A stretch of 64,000 nt of DNA from assembly GCF_008642375.1 (NCBI RefSeq), contig NZ_CP029194.1, positions 124,001 to 188,000 of the forward strand, given 5' to 3'. The notes beneath the pieces were generated by a model, which was not told where the DNA came from, did no database searches, and saw only the letters and a program-made list of their open reading frames with translations. Source of the stretch: Streptomyces venezuelae (GTDB lineage Bacteria; Actinomycetota; Actinomycetes; Streptomycetales; Streptomycetaceae). This document shows positions 34,522 through 43,502 of this stretch, in pieces. The translations under genes were made by a program, and so were the position numbers. The number at the start of each line of letters is the position of its first letter. Positions within the stretch are counted from its first letter, which is position 1.

Positions 34522-34584
34522 AAGGGCCTCCCCGGGCCTGCCGTCACATCCACCGCGCAGCGTACGCGGACCCCCGCCGGCGGG

Positions 34585-34860
34585 TCAGCCGCTTTCGACG
34601 GTCTCGTCGACCTCGACGTACGTGACGATCAGGATGCTCCCGGGCGCCGTCGCGTAGAAGATCACTCGGATGCCATCGCGCTGGTAGTCCCGCAGCGCCG
34701 GCGCGGTCGCGTGCTGCTTCACCTCGGCCGGGGCCTCGGCGATCACACCCAGCGCCACGTCGAGGCGTGCGGACTGATCGATCGTCAGAACAGCGGCTTG
34801 GGTCTCGGCCGGCTCGATGAACACGAGCCTCGGACGCCGGCCGCGCGGGTGCTCAGGCAA
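34585..34860 (-). CDS. RelE/ParE-like toxin candidate
   Basis: 91 residues from TTG 34860 or 79 from GTG 34824. The C-terminal half has the RelE/ParE pattern: an Arg-rich helix (APALRDYQRDG) followed by strands IRVIFYATAPGSILIVTYVEVDE, where strand-turn-strand with IRVIFY replaces the common YRVIYRV. The reading frame overlaps the antitoxin gene's last 8 bases if TTG is used, a normal arrangement. Such toxins cleave mRNA at the ribosome or poison gyrase. The family call rests on short motifs. Confidence 0.55.
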   Translation of the reverse strand: MPEHPRGRRPRLVFIEPAETQAAVLTIDQSARLDVALGVIAEAPAEVKQHATAPALRDYQRDGIRVIFYATAPGSILIVTYVEVDETVESG

Positions 34861-35059
34861 CTTCGGAGGCGTCGCCGCTCCTCTCGGGCAGGCCCTTCTC
34901 GGCCCGGATGTCGTCCCAGTCGCGGCACCGGTTGAGGTCGATGCCCTCCGAGGCAAGGTTCTCGAGGACATACGCAAGTGCAGGGTTCCCCGGGAACTCT
35001 GCACGCGCGGCTTCGCGGAGCTCACGCTTCTCGGCCTGGTCGAAGACGAGGTGGGCCAT
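34853..35059 (-). CDS. Antitoxin candidate
   Basis: 68 residues, acidic, mostly helical: MAHLVFDQAEKRELREAARA, then ALAYVLENLASEG and RDWDDIRAEKGLPERSG. No helix-turn-helix is obvious. Its place just ahead of, and overlapping, the RelE-like ORF suggests the antitoxin. The ATG has a GGAGGACCC site. Confidence 0.55.
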   Translation of the reverse strand: MAHLVFDQAEKRELREAARAEFPGNPALAYVLENLASEGIDLNRCRDWDDIRAEKGLPERSGDASEVA

Positions 35060-35225
35060 CGGGTCCTCCGGCGGTCGGGTACAGCCAGAGGCTAGCGCAG
35101 CGGTTCTGCCTTGGAAGCCGGTTCGGGCACGCCATACCCGCGGCGCGGATGCCTCGATCACGTGGCCAACGGGCGGCACGTACAAGCCGGCTGCGGCGCC
35201 GATCTGGTGGGGTAGCGTCCCTCCG

Positions 35226-35537
35226 GTGAATGTTCACCTCATCAACGACGTACCCGGTGGCCTGACCCGACGAGCTCGTTCGTTTGTCGGCGTACATGGC
35301 GTCAAGGTCGACGTTCGGCCCGTCGAAAGTCACAGGCAGTGGTGGCTTGAGCGAGACATCCCCCAAGCGGTGATCGACCGGATGGCGGCCTACCAGAGGC
35401 GATGGGGCGGCCTGCTCCTGCCACCTGCGTCGCAGTACGACGGAGGCCCGAAGTACCTCGCGCGCGAATCGAGTCGTGATCAATTTGCGGGATGCGCCTT
35501 CGTGGCACGGTCCGGCCCGATGGACGATCCTACGTGA
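35226..35537 (+). CDS. Small unknown protein, possibly truncated
   Basis: 103 residues from a GTG. The middle, RQWWLERDIPQAVIDRMAAYQRRWGGLLLPPASQYDGGPKYL in pieces, recalls Streptomyces proteins of the SMI1/KNR4-like or DUF type with a conserved RWGGLLLPP motif, but these are longer. The C-terminus reads into the transposase start at 35535, so the gene was probably cut by the insertion. Function unknown. Confidence 0.5.
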   Translation: MNVHLINDVPGGLTRRARSFVGVHGVKVDVRPVESHRQWWLERDIPQAVIDRMAAYQRRWGGLLLPPASQYDGGPKYLARESSRDQFAGCAFVARSGPMDDPT

Positions 35538-36307
35538 CGCGATTGCAACTGACCGACCCTGATGGGCAGTTGGTCGAGCGGCACTTGCCGATCGGCGAGT
35601 ACGGCCCGTACCCCGAGCGACTGCGGCAGCAGTTCGAGGGCGTGATCTGACGGTTCAAGACGGGCGGGCAGTGGCGAAAAGATGCCGACGGAGTTCAGCG
35701 CCTGGTCGACCGTCCACAACCGCAAAGCGGGCAGGAGACCGAAAGTCGTCCCGCGCTGGAAGAACGACGACGCATCCGGCGTCGGCGGAAACTCCAGCTG
35801 AAGGCCGCCCTCCTCGGACGTTCTAGAGGCGGGCATACCGGCAAGGTCCACCTCGCCTCCGACCGCAAGTGCCGCCCGCCGGCGTTCATCCTGCCCACAG
35901 GCCAGGCAGCGGACAGCCCGCAGGTCATCCCCGTCCTGAAGAAGGCACGGGTACGCGGGCCCGTCGGCCGAGCCCGTATCCGGGCGGACGCGGTCGCCGG
36001 GGACAAGGCGTACCCGTCCCGCGGAAACCGCGCCCACCCGCGCAAACGCCGTATCAAGGCGGTCATCCCGGAGAAGAAGGACCGAGCCGCCAACCGGAAG
36101 AAGAAGGGCTCCGGAGGTGGACGGCCCGTCAGCCACGACGCCGATCTCTACAAGGAGCGGAACACCGTCGAACGCCTGATCAACAAGCTCACAGCATGGC
36201 GAGGCATCGCCATCCGATACGACAAGACTCCCGACGGCTACCTCGCCGGTCTCCGCCTGCGCGCCCCGATGACCTGGATCAAGGGACTCACCAGGACCAC
36301 CCGATGA
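35535..36307 (+). pseudogene. IS5-family transposase, decayed
   Basis: Starts VTRLQLTDPDGQLVERHLPIG, then EYGPYPERLRQQFEGVI followed by a TGA where W is expected (TGG to TGA). Next come MPTEFSAWSTVHNR in another frame, then GRSRGGHTGKVHLASDRKCR, VAGDKAYPSRGNR, RIKAVIPEKKD, and the end ERNTVERLINKLTAWRGIAIR with LAGLRLRAPMTWIKGL. These are the core and DDE-fold motifs of IS5-type transposases. At least two frame changes, a stop and an internal deletion make it dead. Its tail resembles the scar at 40646-40760. Confidence 0.9.
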
Positions 36308-36374
36308 CCACGACTCGATATGCCCCCAGGTGACGCGCTGACGTGCCGGACGCCAAGGGCGGGCAGGAGTTGAG

Positions 36375-38645
36375 TCAACGCTCAGCCAGCCGTGGACGGG
36401 GGGCCTCACCCGTGGATTCCGCGTCGGTGTCGTCGGTGCCGACCGGGCCGCGGGGAAGCATCCGGTCCAACCACTTCGGCAGCCACCAGTTGGTCCGGCC
36501 GAGGAGTGTCATGGTCGCCGGTACCAGAACCATGCGTACGACCGTGGCGTCGATGAAGATCGCGGTGGCCAGGCCGAGCCCGAACATTTTGGTGGAGGGG
36601 TCCTCGGCGACGGCGAAGGACAGGAAGACCGCCACCATGATGAGGGCGGCCGAGGTGATGATCCGGGCGGTGCGCGAGATGCCCTCGACGATCGCCGTGC
36701 CGTTGTCGCCGGTGCGCAGGTACTCCTCGCGTACGCGGGAGAGGAGGAACACCTCGTAGTCCATCGACAGGCCGAACAGGATGGCGAAGAGGAACATCGG
36801 GATGAACGACACGATCGGAACCGTCGCTTCCAGCCCGATGAGTGCGCCACCCCAGCCCCACTGGAAGACCGCGACCATGATGCCGTAGGCCGCGCCGATG
36901 CTCAGCAGATTCAGCAGTACCGCCTTCAGCGGTACGACGACCGAGCGGAAGACCAGCATCAGCAGCAGGAACGAGAGCGCCAGCACGGCGGCGACGAATG
37001 CCGGCAGGCGTTCGCTGGTGCGTCGGCCCACGTCGGACAGGCTTGCGGCGGCGCCGCCTACGTGCGCCCTCGCCGGGCCGTGCCCGATCGCCGTGGGCAG
37101 CACGTCCGTGCGCAGCCGGGCGATGGTGTCGGCCGTGGCCTTGTCCTGAGGGCTGGTGGTCGGGAACACCACGAGGGTCGCGATGCCGGTGGCCCGATCG
37201 ATGTGCGTCGGCGCGACGGACGCGATCCCCGGATCCGCCGCCACCGTCGCGACGAGACGGTCCAGCACTCCCGGATCACCGGTGGGGTCCGCGGCGATGA
37301 CGAGGGGACCGTTGGTGCCCGGGCCGAACCCCTCGGCGACGAGGTCGTAGGCCCGGCGCTCGGTACGGCTGTCGGGCAGCGAGCCGTCGTCGGGCAGGCC
37401 GACGCGCAGGCCGAGCACGGGCAGCGTCGCCGTCACCAGCAGCGCCGCCGCGCCGATCGCGTACGGCACCGGGTGCCGGCTGACGTGCCCGATCCAGCGA
37501 CGCCACCCGGCGGCGTGGGCGGCGCCTGCAGCCGGGTCCCGCCGCCGTGCGAGTCGGCCCGGCTTCCTGGTCTGCAGAGCCCGGCCGATCCGGCCGGCCC
37601 GGGCCAGGCGCGGGCCGGCGGCGCCGAGGAGGGCCGGCAGCAGCGTCACCGACGCGACCACCATGGCCAGGACGACGATCGAGACGGCGAGCCCGCCCAC
37701 CGTCATGAACGGCACGTTCGCGACCGCCAGGCCCAGGATCGACACGACGACGGTGCCGCCGGCGAAGACCACCGGCCGCCCCGCAGTGGCCACCGCTCGT
37801 CCGGCCGCCGCCTGCGGATCGAGCCCGCACGCGAGGTACTCCCTGTGCCTGGCGAGCACGAACAGCGCGTAGTCGATGCCCACTCCGAGCCCGACCATGC
37901 TGCCCAGGATCGGGGCGAAGGTGGGGACCTCGGTCACCCCCGCCAGTACCGTCATCGTGGCGATCCCGACGGTCAGCCCGAAGACCGCCATGCCGATCGG
38001 CAGTGCGGCGGCGACGAGCGAACCGAACGCCAGGAACAGGATCGCGGCCGCGGCGAGGAGGCCGATCAGCTCGCTCGCGCCGCCGTCGGGGTCGGAGAAG
38101 GCGTAGAAGAGGTTCCCGCCCATCTCGATGCGCAGCGGCAGCTCGGGGCGCAGCCGGTCGCCGAGTTCGACGAGGGCGTCGAGGTCTTCGGCCGACAGCC
38201 GGCTCTGGTCGGGGTACTGCACCCGGACGACCGCGATCCGCCCGTCGGCCGAAACGAGGCCGCCGCGCACGGCGGTGTCCCCGCGTGCGGCGAGCGCCCC
38301 CGCCGGGTCGCTCGTGCCAAGCACGTGCGGCAGCCGCTTCACCTCTGTCTGCAGCCGCGTGAGAGCGGTGCGCGCGCCGTCGTCGTCGAAGAACGTCGCA
38401 CCGTCGTCGAGGGGGGTGACGACCACTTGGGCGGTCATCCCCTCCTGGCCGGTGCCTGCCCGCTCGATCAGTTCCGCGGCCCGTCCGGAGTCCAGTCCCG
38501 GAGCGGTCATCGAGTCCGCGGTCCGCCCCCCGAAGGCGACGGCGGCGAGGACGGCGAGCGTGGTGGCGATCAGCCATGCCGCGATCACCCGCCAGGGATG
38601 GCGGGCGGCGCTTGCGCCCAGGCGCAACAGGGCTTTCGAGAGCAT
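36375..38645 (-). CDS. MMPL-family RND exporter
   Basis: 756 residues with GGAGG site. Two sets of about six membrane helices are split by large extracytoplasmic loops. The N-terminal set includes GLGVGIDYALFVLARHREY and the C-terminal set FGLSMDYEVFLLSRVREEY, the paired Asp-Tyr (D-Y) proton relay of MmpL3-like proteins. Homologues export lipids or drugs across the membrane by proton motive force. The gene is divergent from a histidine kinase/response regulator pair, which likely controls it. The C-terminus (GTDDTDAESTGEAPRPR) is charged and cytoplasmic. Confidence 0.95.
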   Translation of the reverse strand: MLSKALLRLGASAARHPWRVIAAWLIATTLAVLAAVAFGGRTADSMTAPGLDSGRAAELIERAGTGQEGMTAQVVVTPLDDGATFFDDDGARTALTRLQTEVKRLPHVLGTSDPAGALAARGDTAVRGGLVSADGRIAVVRVQYPDQSRLSAEDLDALVELGDRLRPELPLRIEMGGNLFYAFSDPDGGASELIGLLAAAAILFLAFGSLVAAALPIGMAVFGLTVGIATMTVLAGVTEVPTFAPILGSMVGLGVGIDYALFVLARHREYLACGLDPQAAAGRAVATAGRPVVFAGGTVVVSILGLAVANVPFMTVGGLAVSIVVLAMVVASVTLLPALLGAAGPRLARAGRIGRALQTRKPGRLARRRDPAAGAAHAAGWRRWIGHVSRHPVPYAIGAAALLVTATLPVLGLRVGLPDDGSLPDSRTERRAYDLVAEGFGPGTNGPLVIAADPTGDPGVLDRLVATVAADPGIASVAPTHIDRATGIATLVVFPTTSPQDKATADTIARLRTDVLPTAIGHGPARAHVGGAAASLSDVGRRTSERLPAFVAAVLALSFLLLMLVFRSVVVPLKAVLLNLLSIGAAYGIMVAVFQWGWGGALIGLEATVPIVSFIPMFLFAILFGLSMDYEVFLLSRVREEYLRTGDNGTAIVEGISRTARIITSAALIMVAVFLSFAVAEDPSTKMFGLGLATAIFIDATVVRMVLVPATMTLLGRTNWWLPKWLDRMLPRGPVGTDDTDAESTGEAPRPRLAER

Positions 38646-38820
38646 CGGGTCCTCCAACCACCTCGTCGGCCGTCCTTGTACGGCCGCCGATGCCGAGGTT
38701 CGTCGCCACGGCGCTCTGCGGCATCGGCCCGCGGGCCGCGGATCCGTCGGCCCCAGGGCGGAGTGACGTCCCGTTCTTTCGGCCGATGCGCGGCGCGGCG
38801 CGGTGCTTAGGCTGAGAACC

Positions 38821-39993
38821 GTGCTCCGAGATGACCTGCGAACCCTGTGGACCGAACCCCGGCCGCCCGGCGCGCCCGCCCGGGTGTGGCGGGACTGGGC
38901 GCTGCTCGCCGTGGGCCTGGGCGGTGTGGTGCTGGAGGCCACCCTGCGGGAGGACGTCGTGTGGCGGCCGGTGGCGGTGGTGTTCGCCGTCTGGCTGTGC
39001 CTGCTGCCCTTGTGGCGCCGGACCCACCCACTGGCGATGGTCAAGCTGGCGTTCGGCTCGGTGATCCTGCTTCAAGTTGCCTCGCTCGTCGCTGCACCGC
39101 GCGAGCCGGTCGGCCTGGACACCGGCATGGTCGTGCTCGTGCTGGTGTACGCGCTGCCCCGGTGGGGATCGGGACGGGAGATCGTGCTCGGCGGTGCGGT
39201 GATCCTCGCGGCCTGCGCCCTGGTGACCGTCACGTACGAGACCCCGGTCGTCGAAGAGGTCGGGGGCTTTGTCTTCCTGCTGCTGCCCGGCGTGGTCGGG
39301 GCTGCCGTGCGGTTCCGGGTGACCGCTCGCGAGCGGCAGTTGGACCAGGTGCGCTCCCGCGAGCGCGAGCAGCTCGCCCGGGAACTGCACGACACGGTGG
39401 CCCACCATGTGTCGGCCATGGTGATCATCGCCCAGGCGGGCCGGGTGCTCGCGGGCACCGACCCGTCCGCCGCCGTCGAGGCGCTGGAGGGGGTCGAGGA
39501 GGAAGGGGCGCGCACGCTGGAGGAAATGCGCGCCATGGTCGCCGCGCTGCGCGACCGCGGAGTCGGCGCCGAGCTGGCGCCCCCTGCCGGAGTCGCGGAT
39601 CTGGAGCGCCTGGTGCGCACGCCGGGTGGTCGCCTCAGGGTCGACCTGGCGCTCGACGGCGAACTGGACGCGCTGCCCCCGGCCGTGGACGCGGCCGTCT
39701 ACCGGATCGTGCAGGAGTCGGTGACCAACGCGCTGCGCCATGCGGTCGACGCGACCGAGCTCGTCGTTCGGGTCACCGCGGAACGGCACACGGTACGGGT
39801 GAGCGTGCGCGACAACGGCCGGCGCACCGGCCGGGGTCGCGACGGATACGGACTTACCGGACTGCGCGAGCGCGCGACCCTGCTCGGCGGCACACTACGA
39901 GCCGGCCCGGGTACCGACCGGGGCTGGCATGTCGACGCCGAACTGCCGAGAGTGAGGAACGAGAGCGGTGTCCATTCGCGTCCTCGTCGCTGA
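38821..39993 (+). CDS. Membrane sensor histidine kinase (HisKA_3/NarL type)
   Basis: 390 residues from GTG 38821. The -10-like TTAGGCT ends close to the GTG, so the message is probably leaderless. The first 160 residues have four or five membrane helices. The dimer helix carries ELHDTVAHHV with His190, the phosphorylated residue of HisKA_3 kinases. The ATPase part has N-box VTNALRHAVDATEL, then RDNGR (G1) and GYGLTGLRERATLLGGTL (G2/F-box). It would phosphorylate the response regulator that overlaps its end by 26 bases. Ligand unknown; envelope stress is possible given the divergent exporter. Confidence 0.94.
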   Translation: MLRDDLRTLWTEPRPPGAPARVWRDWALLAVGLGGVVLEATLREDVVWRPVAVVFAVWLCLLPLWRRTHPLAMVKLAFGSVILLQVASLVAAPREPVGLDTGMVVLVLVYALPRWGSGREIVLGGAVILAACALVTVTYETPVVEEVGGFVFLLLPGVVGAAVRFRVTARERQLDQVRSREREQLARELHDTVAHHVSAMVIIAQAGRVLAGTDPSAAVEALEGVEEEGARTLEEMRAMVAALRDRGVGAELAPPAGVADLERLVRTPGGRLRVDLALDGELDALPPAVDAAVYRIVQESVTNALRHAVDATELVVRVTAERHTVRVSVRDNGRRTGRGRDGYGLTGLRERATLLGGTLRAGPGTDRGWHVDAELPRVRNESGVHSRPRR

Positions 39994-40630
39994 CGACCAG
40001 ACGATCATCCGCACCGGGTTGCGGATCATGCTGAACGCCCAGCCCGGCATCGAGGTGGTCGGTGAGGCCGCCGACGGGCGGGAAGCGGTACGTCTGGCCC
40101 GCGAACTACGCCCCGAAGTCTGCCTGTTCGACATCCGCATGCCCGTACTCGACGGGCTCGAGGCCACCCGGCTGGTCGCCGGCCCGGGCGTCGCCGACCC
40201 GCTGGCCGTGGTCGTCATCACCACGTTCGACCTCGACGAGTACGTCTACGGCTCACTGCGTGCCGGCGCCCGCGGATTCCTCCTCAAGGACACGGGACCG
40301 GACCTTCTGGCACAGGCCGTACGGTCGGCGTCCGACGGTGAGGCGCTCATCGCGCCCAGTGTCACCGTCCGTCTGCTCCAGGCATTCGCGGACCTGCCCG
40401 CCGGCCGGCCCGTGGCCCAGCCGGTCTCCCCCGTCACCTCCCGCGAGGAGCAGGTGCTCCTCGCCGTCGCTCGCGGGCTGACCAACACCGAGATCGCCGA
40501 TGCACTGCACATCAGCCTCAGCACGGTGAAGACACATCTGGCCAGCCTGATGGCCAAACTCGGCGCTCGCAACCGGGTCGAGATCGCGATGTGGGCCTAC
40601 GAGACGCGCCGTATCCTCCCCGGAACCTGA
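39968..40630 (+). CDS. NarL/FixJ-type response regulator
   Basis: 220 residues, GTG start inside the kinase end. Receiver domain: acidic pair Asp9-Asp10, phosphorylation site Asp55 in CLFDIRMPVLDGLEA, conserved Thr in VVITTFDLDEYVYG and Lys in FLLKDTGPDL. Output: LuxR-type helix-turn-helix near 155-215 (VTSREEQVLLAVARGLTNTEIA and TVKTHLASLMAKL). It likely acts on the divergent MMPL promoter. Translation coupled to the kinase. Confidence 0.95.
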   Translation: MSIRVLVADDQTIIRTGLRIMLNAQPGIEVVGEAADGREAVRLARELRPEVCLFDIRMPVLDGLEATRLVAGPGVADPLAVVVITTFDLDEYVYGSLRAGARGFLLKDTGPDLLAQAVRSASDGEALIAPSVTVRLLQAFADLPAGRPVAQPVSPVTSREEQVLLAVARGLTNTEIADALHISLSTVKTHLASLMAKLGARNRVEIAMWAYETRRILPGT

Positions 40631-40645
40631 GCCGGTCGCCGGGCC

Positions 40646-40760
40646 ATGTCCTACGACGGGACTCCCGACAGCTGCCTCGCCAGTCTCCACCTGCACGCCT
40701 CGATGATCTGGATCAAAGACCTCACCAGGACCACCCGGTATCCACGACTCGACACGCGGC
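40646..40760 (+). mobile_element. IS5-type element scar (3' end only)
   Basis: YDGTPDSCLASLHLHASMIWIKDL and TRTTRYPRLD match the end of the decayed transposase at 35535-36307 (YDKTPDGYLAGLRLRAPMTWIKGLTRTTR). Only the last 40 codons remain, diverged. Confidence 0.7.
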
Positions 40761-40885
40761 CTAGCGACAATTGCCGCAAGCAAGACGAGGGCAACGGCCA
40801 GGTGCTCCACGGCTCCGTACGTGCCCGGCTCGACGCCAGGCATCGTGGCCGGCTGGGAGTTGTCCGGCCGATCGTGTTCGGAGCC

Positions 40886-41040
40886 AGATAGTGAGGCCGG
40901 CGGCGGTTGCGGCACCCAGGTAGACGTAGCCGCGCTTGTCGTAGCGGGTGGCCACCGCCCGGTGCTGCTCGAGTCGGTTGATGGTCCGTTCGTCGGTGTT
41001 GCGCCTTGTACCGCTCTTCGTCGAAGCCGGATCCAGACAG
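40886..41040 (-). mobile_element. IS5-type transposase C-terminal scar
   Basis: On the minus strand ERTINRLEQHRAVATRYDKRG and YVYLGAATAAGLTIWLR match the end of IS5/IS4-like transposases. One indel splits the frame. It lies in opposite orientation to the scar at 40646. Confidence 0.75.
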
Positions 41041-41218
41041 ACGATCAGGCCCCAAGGCCAGTACCACCCCGTTCCATCAATGCCGCTTGCCGTGGCCGTT
41101 CAAGTGGGCCCGGTCCCTTGCACGTTCGGTGCTTGTCACCGGTAGCAGCGTCGCGCCGTCGAGCAGCGGTATCGGACGAGAGGGCGTCTGCGACGGGGGC
41201 TCCGGAGGGGAGGGATGT

Positions 41219-41799
41219 ATGAACAGGCATGAATTGGTGGGATTGGTGGGGCGCCGGACAGCGCTGCGATACCTGCTGGCGGGGATTGCTGCTACCGCCA
41301 TGTCGGGGTGCGGGAGTCCCGTGGAGAAGGCGATCACCACGTTCGCCGAGGGTTCCTGGAGGTTCACGACCAACACTGACATCGAAGGAGTGCTGACCAT
41401 CACCGGCGACGGAAGGTGGTCGGAGACCCGGCTGGGCCTTTCGGGCCGGCGGGAGTACGCCCCCCTCTCGCCTGACGATCGTCATGGACGGCGTTGACAG
41501 CGCGAACGCGGAGCCGTAGATCATCCCGATGGTTCCCGAGCCCACCGACGATGCCCGCTCCCGCGGCTACTCCATGAACGGCGGCTGGGCCCGCCAGCCT
41601 CGGCCAGAACGTGAAGGCACGCAGGGACAAGGATTCCGTGGTCCTGGAGTTCGGAAACTTCTCGGACGGGAGCGAGGGCTCCCCCGAACACGTGGAGTCC
41701 CTGATCTTCACCCTGACCCGCCTGGAAGGTTCGTGGTGGGCCTGTGGGGGGAGCAGTGGAGACTCCCAACCACCCTCCCTGGACGGGCCGATGGCGTGA
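41219..41799 (+). pseudogene. Tat lipoprotein, frameshifted, unknown
   Basis: Starts MNRHELVGLVGRRTALRYLL then AGIAATAMSGCGSPVEKA, a Tat signal with lipobox (M-S-G-C). The mature part FAEGSWRFTTNTDIEGVLTI and TGDGRWSETRLGLSG looks like a secreted domain. After about 41450 other frames continue it: LTIVMDGVDSANAEP, MVPEPTDDARSRGYSMNGGW, then VKARRDKDSVVLEFGNF and FTLTRLEGSWWACG. At least three frame changes. SD GGAGGGG precedes the ATG. Family unknown. Confidence 0.6.
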
Positions 41800-41932
41800 T
41801 CCCTACCCCGCGGTGTTGACCGTGCTCACATCGGGCCCGAAGCTTTCACGCGACCCGCACACCTGTCACATCGTCACCACGACGGCCTGGCAGTCGGGTT
41901 GACCGGTTCCCCGTCTCCGTAAGGACCTTCCG

Positions 41933-42688
41933 ATGCGCCGTACCGCCGCACTGTTCGCCACCGCCCTGCTCGCGGGAGCCGCCGCATTCACCGCACCCGC
42001 CGCCAACGCCACCGAGAGCCCCGCCTCCGCCGCTACGCAGTCCACAGCGACCGTCCCTGGCCCCGGCGGCGTCGGGAGCTGCACCGAGGCCGGCATGTCC
42101 GCCACCTGTACCGGCCTCGACCCGATGCAGACCTGGAGCGTCGGGGGCACCTGTGCGAGCTACGACTTCAGCACCGGGTCATACACCTTCTCGCAGGCGT
42201 GGAGCGGCTGGGTCACCGGCGACACCACCACCTCCGCGAGCTGCTTCGGTACGGGCATGTGGTGGGGAGGCGGCGTCTCGTTCGGACCCGCCGTTCCGGC
42301 CGGTCCGGTCGGGCAGGTCACCGGCTTCGCGGGCAAGTGCCTGGACGTACGCGGCGGCAGCATGGCCAACAAGACCCCCACGCAGATCTGGGACTGCCTC
42401 GGCAACGTCAACCAGAGGTGGAAGATCGGCGCCGACGGCACCATCCGCGCCGTCGGCGTGTGCCTGGACATCTGGGACGGCCGCACCGGCAACGGCACCC
42501 AGGTGCACACCGGCCCCTGCAACGGCAACGCCGCGCAGCAGTGGCGGGTCCGGAGCGACGGCGCGATCGTCAACACGAAGTCCGGCCGCTGCCTGGACGT
42601 CCGGGGCTTCGACAGCACCAACGGCAACATCGTGCAGATCTGGGACTGCAACAGCACCTCGAACCAGATCTGGCACCTGCCCGCCTGA
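41933..42688 (+). CDS. Secreted ricin-type (R-type) lectin
   Basis: 251 residues, ATG with AAGGA site. Signal peptide RRTAALFATALLAGAAAFTAPAANA. Residues about 50-120 form an unidentified domain with four Cys. The C-terminal 130 residues are a ricin-type beta-trefoil: three repeats with the Q-x-W signature, GKCLDVRGGSMANKTPTQIWDCLG, VCLDIWDGRTGNGTQVHTGPC and GRCLDVRGFDSTNGNIVQIWDC, all with CLD...(Q/N)...W patterns. Such modules bind galactose, xylan or mannose polymers. It lacks an enzyme domain, so it is probably a free carbohydrate-binding protein. Confidence 0.93.
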   Translation: MRRTAALFATALLAGAAAFTAPAANATESPASAATQSTATVPGPGGVGSCTEAGMSATCTGLDPMQTWSVGGTCASYDFSTGSYTFSQAWSGWVTGDTTTSASCFGTGMWWGGGVSFGPAVPAGPVGQVTGFAGKCLDVRGGSMANKTPTQIWDCLGNVNQRWKIGADGTIRAVGVCLDIWDGRTGNGTQVHTGPCNGNAAQQWRVRSDGAIVNTKSGRCLDVRGFDSTNGNIVQIWDCNSTSNQIWHLPA

Positions 42689-42815
42689 TACGTCCCGGCC
42701 GCCCGAACCCGAGGCCTCCATGGTTACGGTCGGGGCGGCGCCAGGGTCGGAACTCGATGCGGGCCCAGTCGTAGAACCGCCATTCCGCTTTCGCAGGCGC
42801 CGTGGACGCTGAGCG

Positions 42816-43502
42816 TTATGGACGGCCGCTCTTCGCAGGAGACTTCGGCCCGGCCAGTTCGGCACGCAGGCGCTCCATCTCCACGATTCCTGGCTTGTCT
42901 CCCTCACACGCCAGCTGAAGGCGGCCATCGGTACCGAAGGGCAGCACATCATCAGGCCTGAACTCGAAGAGACGCCGTCCGTCTTTCGCGGGACGCTCCG
43001 CCTGCGCGAGCAGCAGCACATAGCGGCCGGGCTGAGGAAGCTGCGTCTCGGATACCGGATACCACGTAAGGGCAGTGCCGGAGGAGGGGACGTTTCCGCT
43101 GTTCGTAAGGGTGCCATCGATATCAAAGTGGAAGGCCGAGCCCCCGGTGATGCCGTCGTCCATGTCGATGCTGCCCGCCCGCACCTGCCCGTACACGACC
43201 CGGAAGCCCGCCTGCTGGCCATCCCTGAGGTTCTGGACAGTGCTCTGCAGGCACTGAGCCGAGGCAGCCGGATGCTGTTCTCCTTGCCCTGCCATGCCCC
43301 TGAGCATGGCAGGGACGCCCACCGCAGTCGCAACGAGCACCGCGGTGACGCCCGCCGCCACCCCCAGCCGCCGGCGCGCCAGCCGGCGCCGGGCGTGGGC
43401 GGTGAAGTCCGCGCCAGGTGTGGCCGGGCTGCTGGGCAGTTCCGCGGCGGCGGCGAGCAGCCGCTGCACCTGCTCCTCCTCGACATGCCGCTGGTCAGTC
43501 AC
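42816..43502 (-). CDS. Membrane protein cotranscribed with a sigma factor, possible anti-sigma partner
   Basis: 228 residues from GTG 43502, which overlaps the sigma factor's stop by 8 bases (the ATG at 43520 is an alternative). An N-terminal cytoplasmic stretch of about 45 residues (VQRLLAAAAELPSSP) is followed by a single helix (LGVAAGVTAVLVATAVGVPAML) and an extracytoplasmic domain of about 155 residues. This layout is common for the partner of SigE-type sigma factors in Streptomyces. No zinc motif is visible, so its grip on the sigma factor would differ from the ZAS type. Confidence 0.82.
   Translation of the reverse strand: MTDQRHVEEEQVQRLLAAAAELPSSPATPGADFTAHARRRLARRRLGVAAGVTAVLVATAVGVPAMLRGMAGQGEQHPAASAQCLQSTVQNLRDGQQAGFRVVYGQVRAGSIDMDDGITGGSAFHFDIDGTLTNSGNVPSSGTALTWYPVSETQLPQPGRYVLLLAQAERPAKDGRRLFEFRPDDVLPFGTDGRLQLACEGDKPGIVEMERLRAELAGPKSPAKSGRP

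Noticed and set aside
33871..34935. 354-codon plus-strand frame
   Set aside because: Crosses a terminator hairpin, the minus-strand remnant and the toxin gene; no conserved motif.
40646..41160. A single intact transposase gene
   Set aside because: Pieces are in opposite orientations, diverged and frameshifted, so they are two separate scars.
43294..43320. Hairpin GCCATGCCCCTGAGCATGGC as a terminator
   Set aside because: It lies inside the membrane-protein gene beside the sigma factor and is likely chance codon structure.
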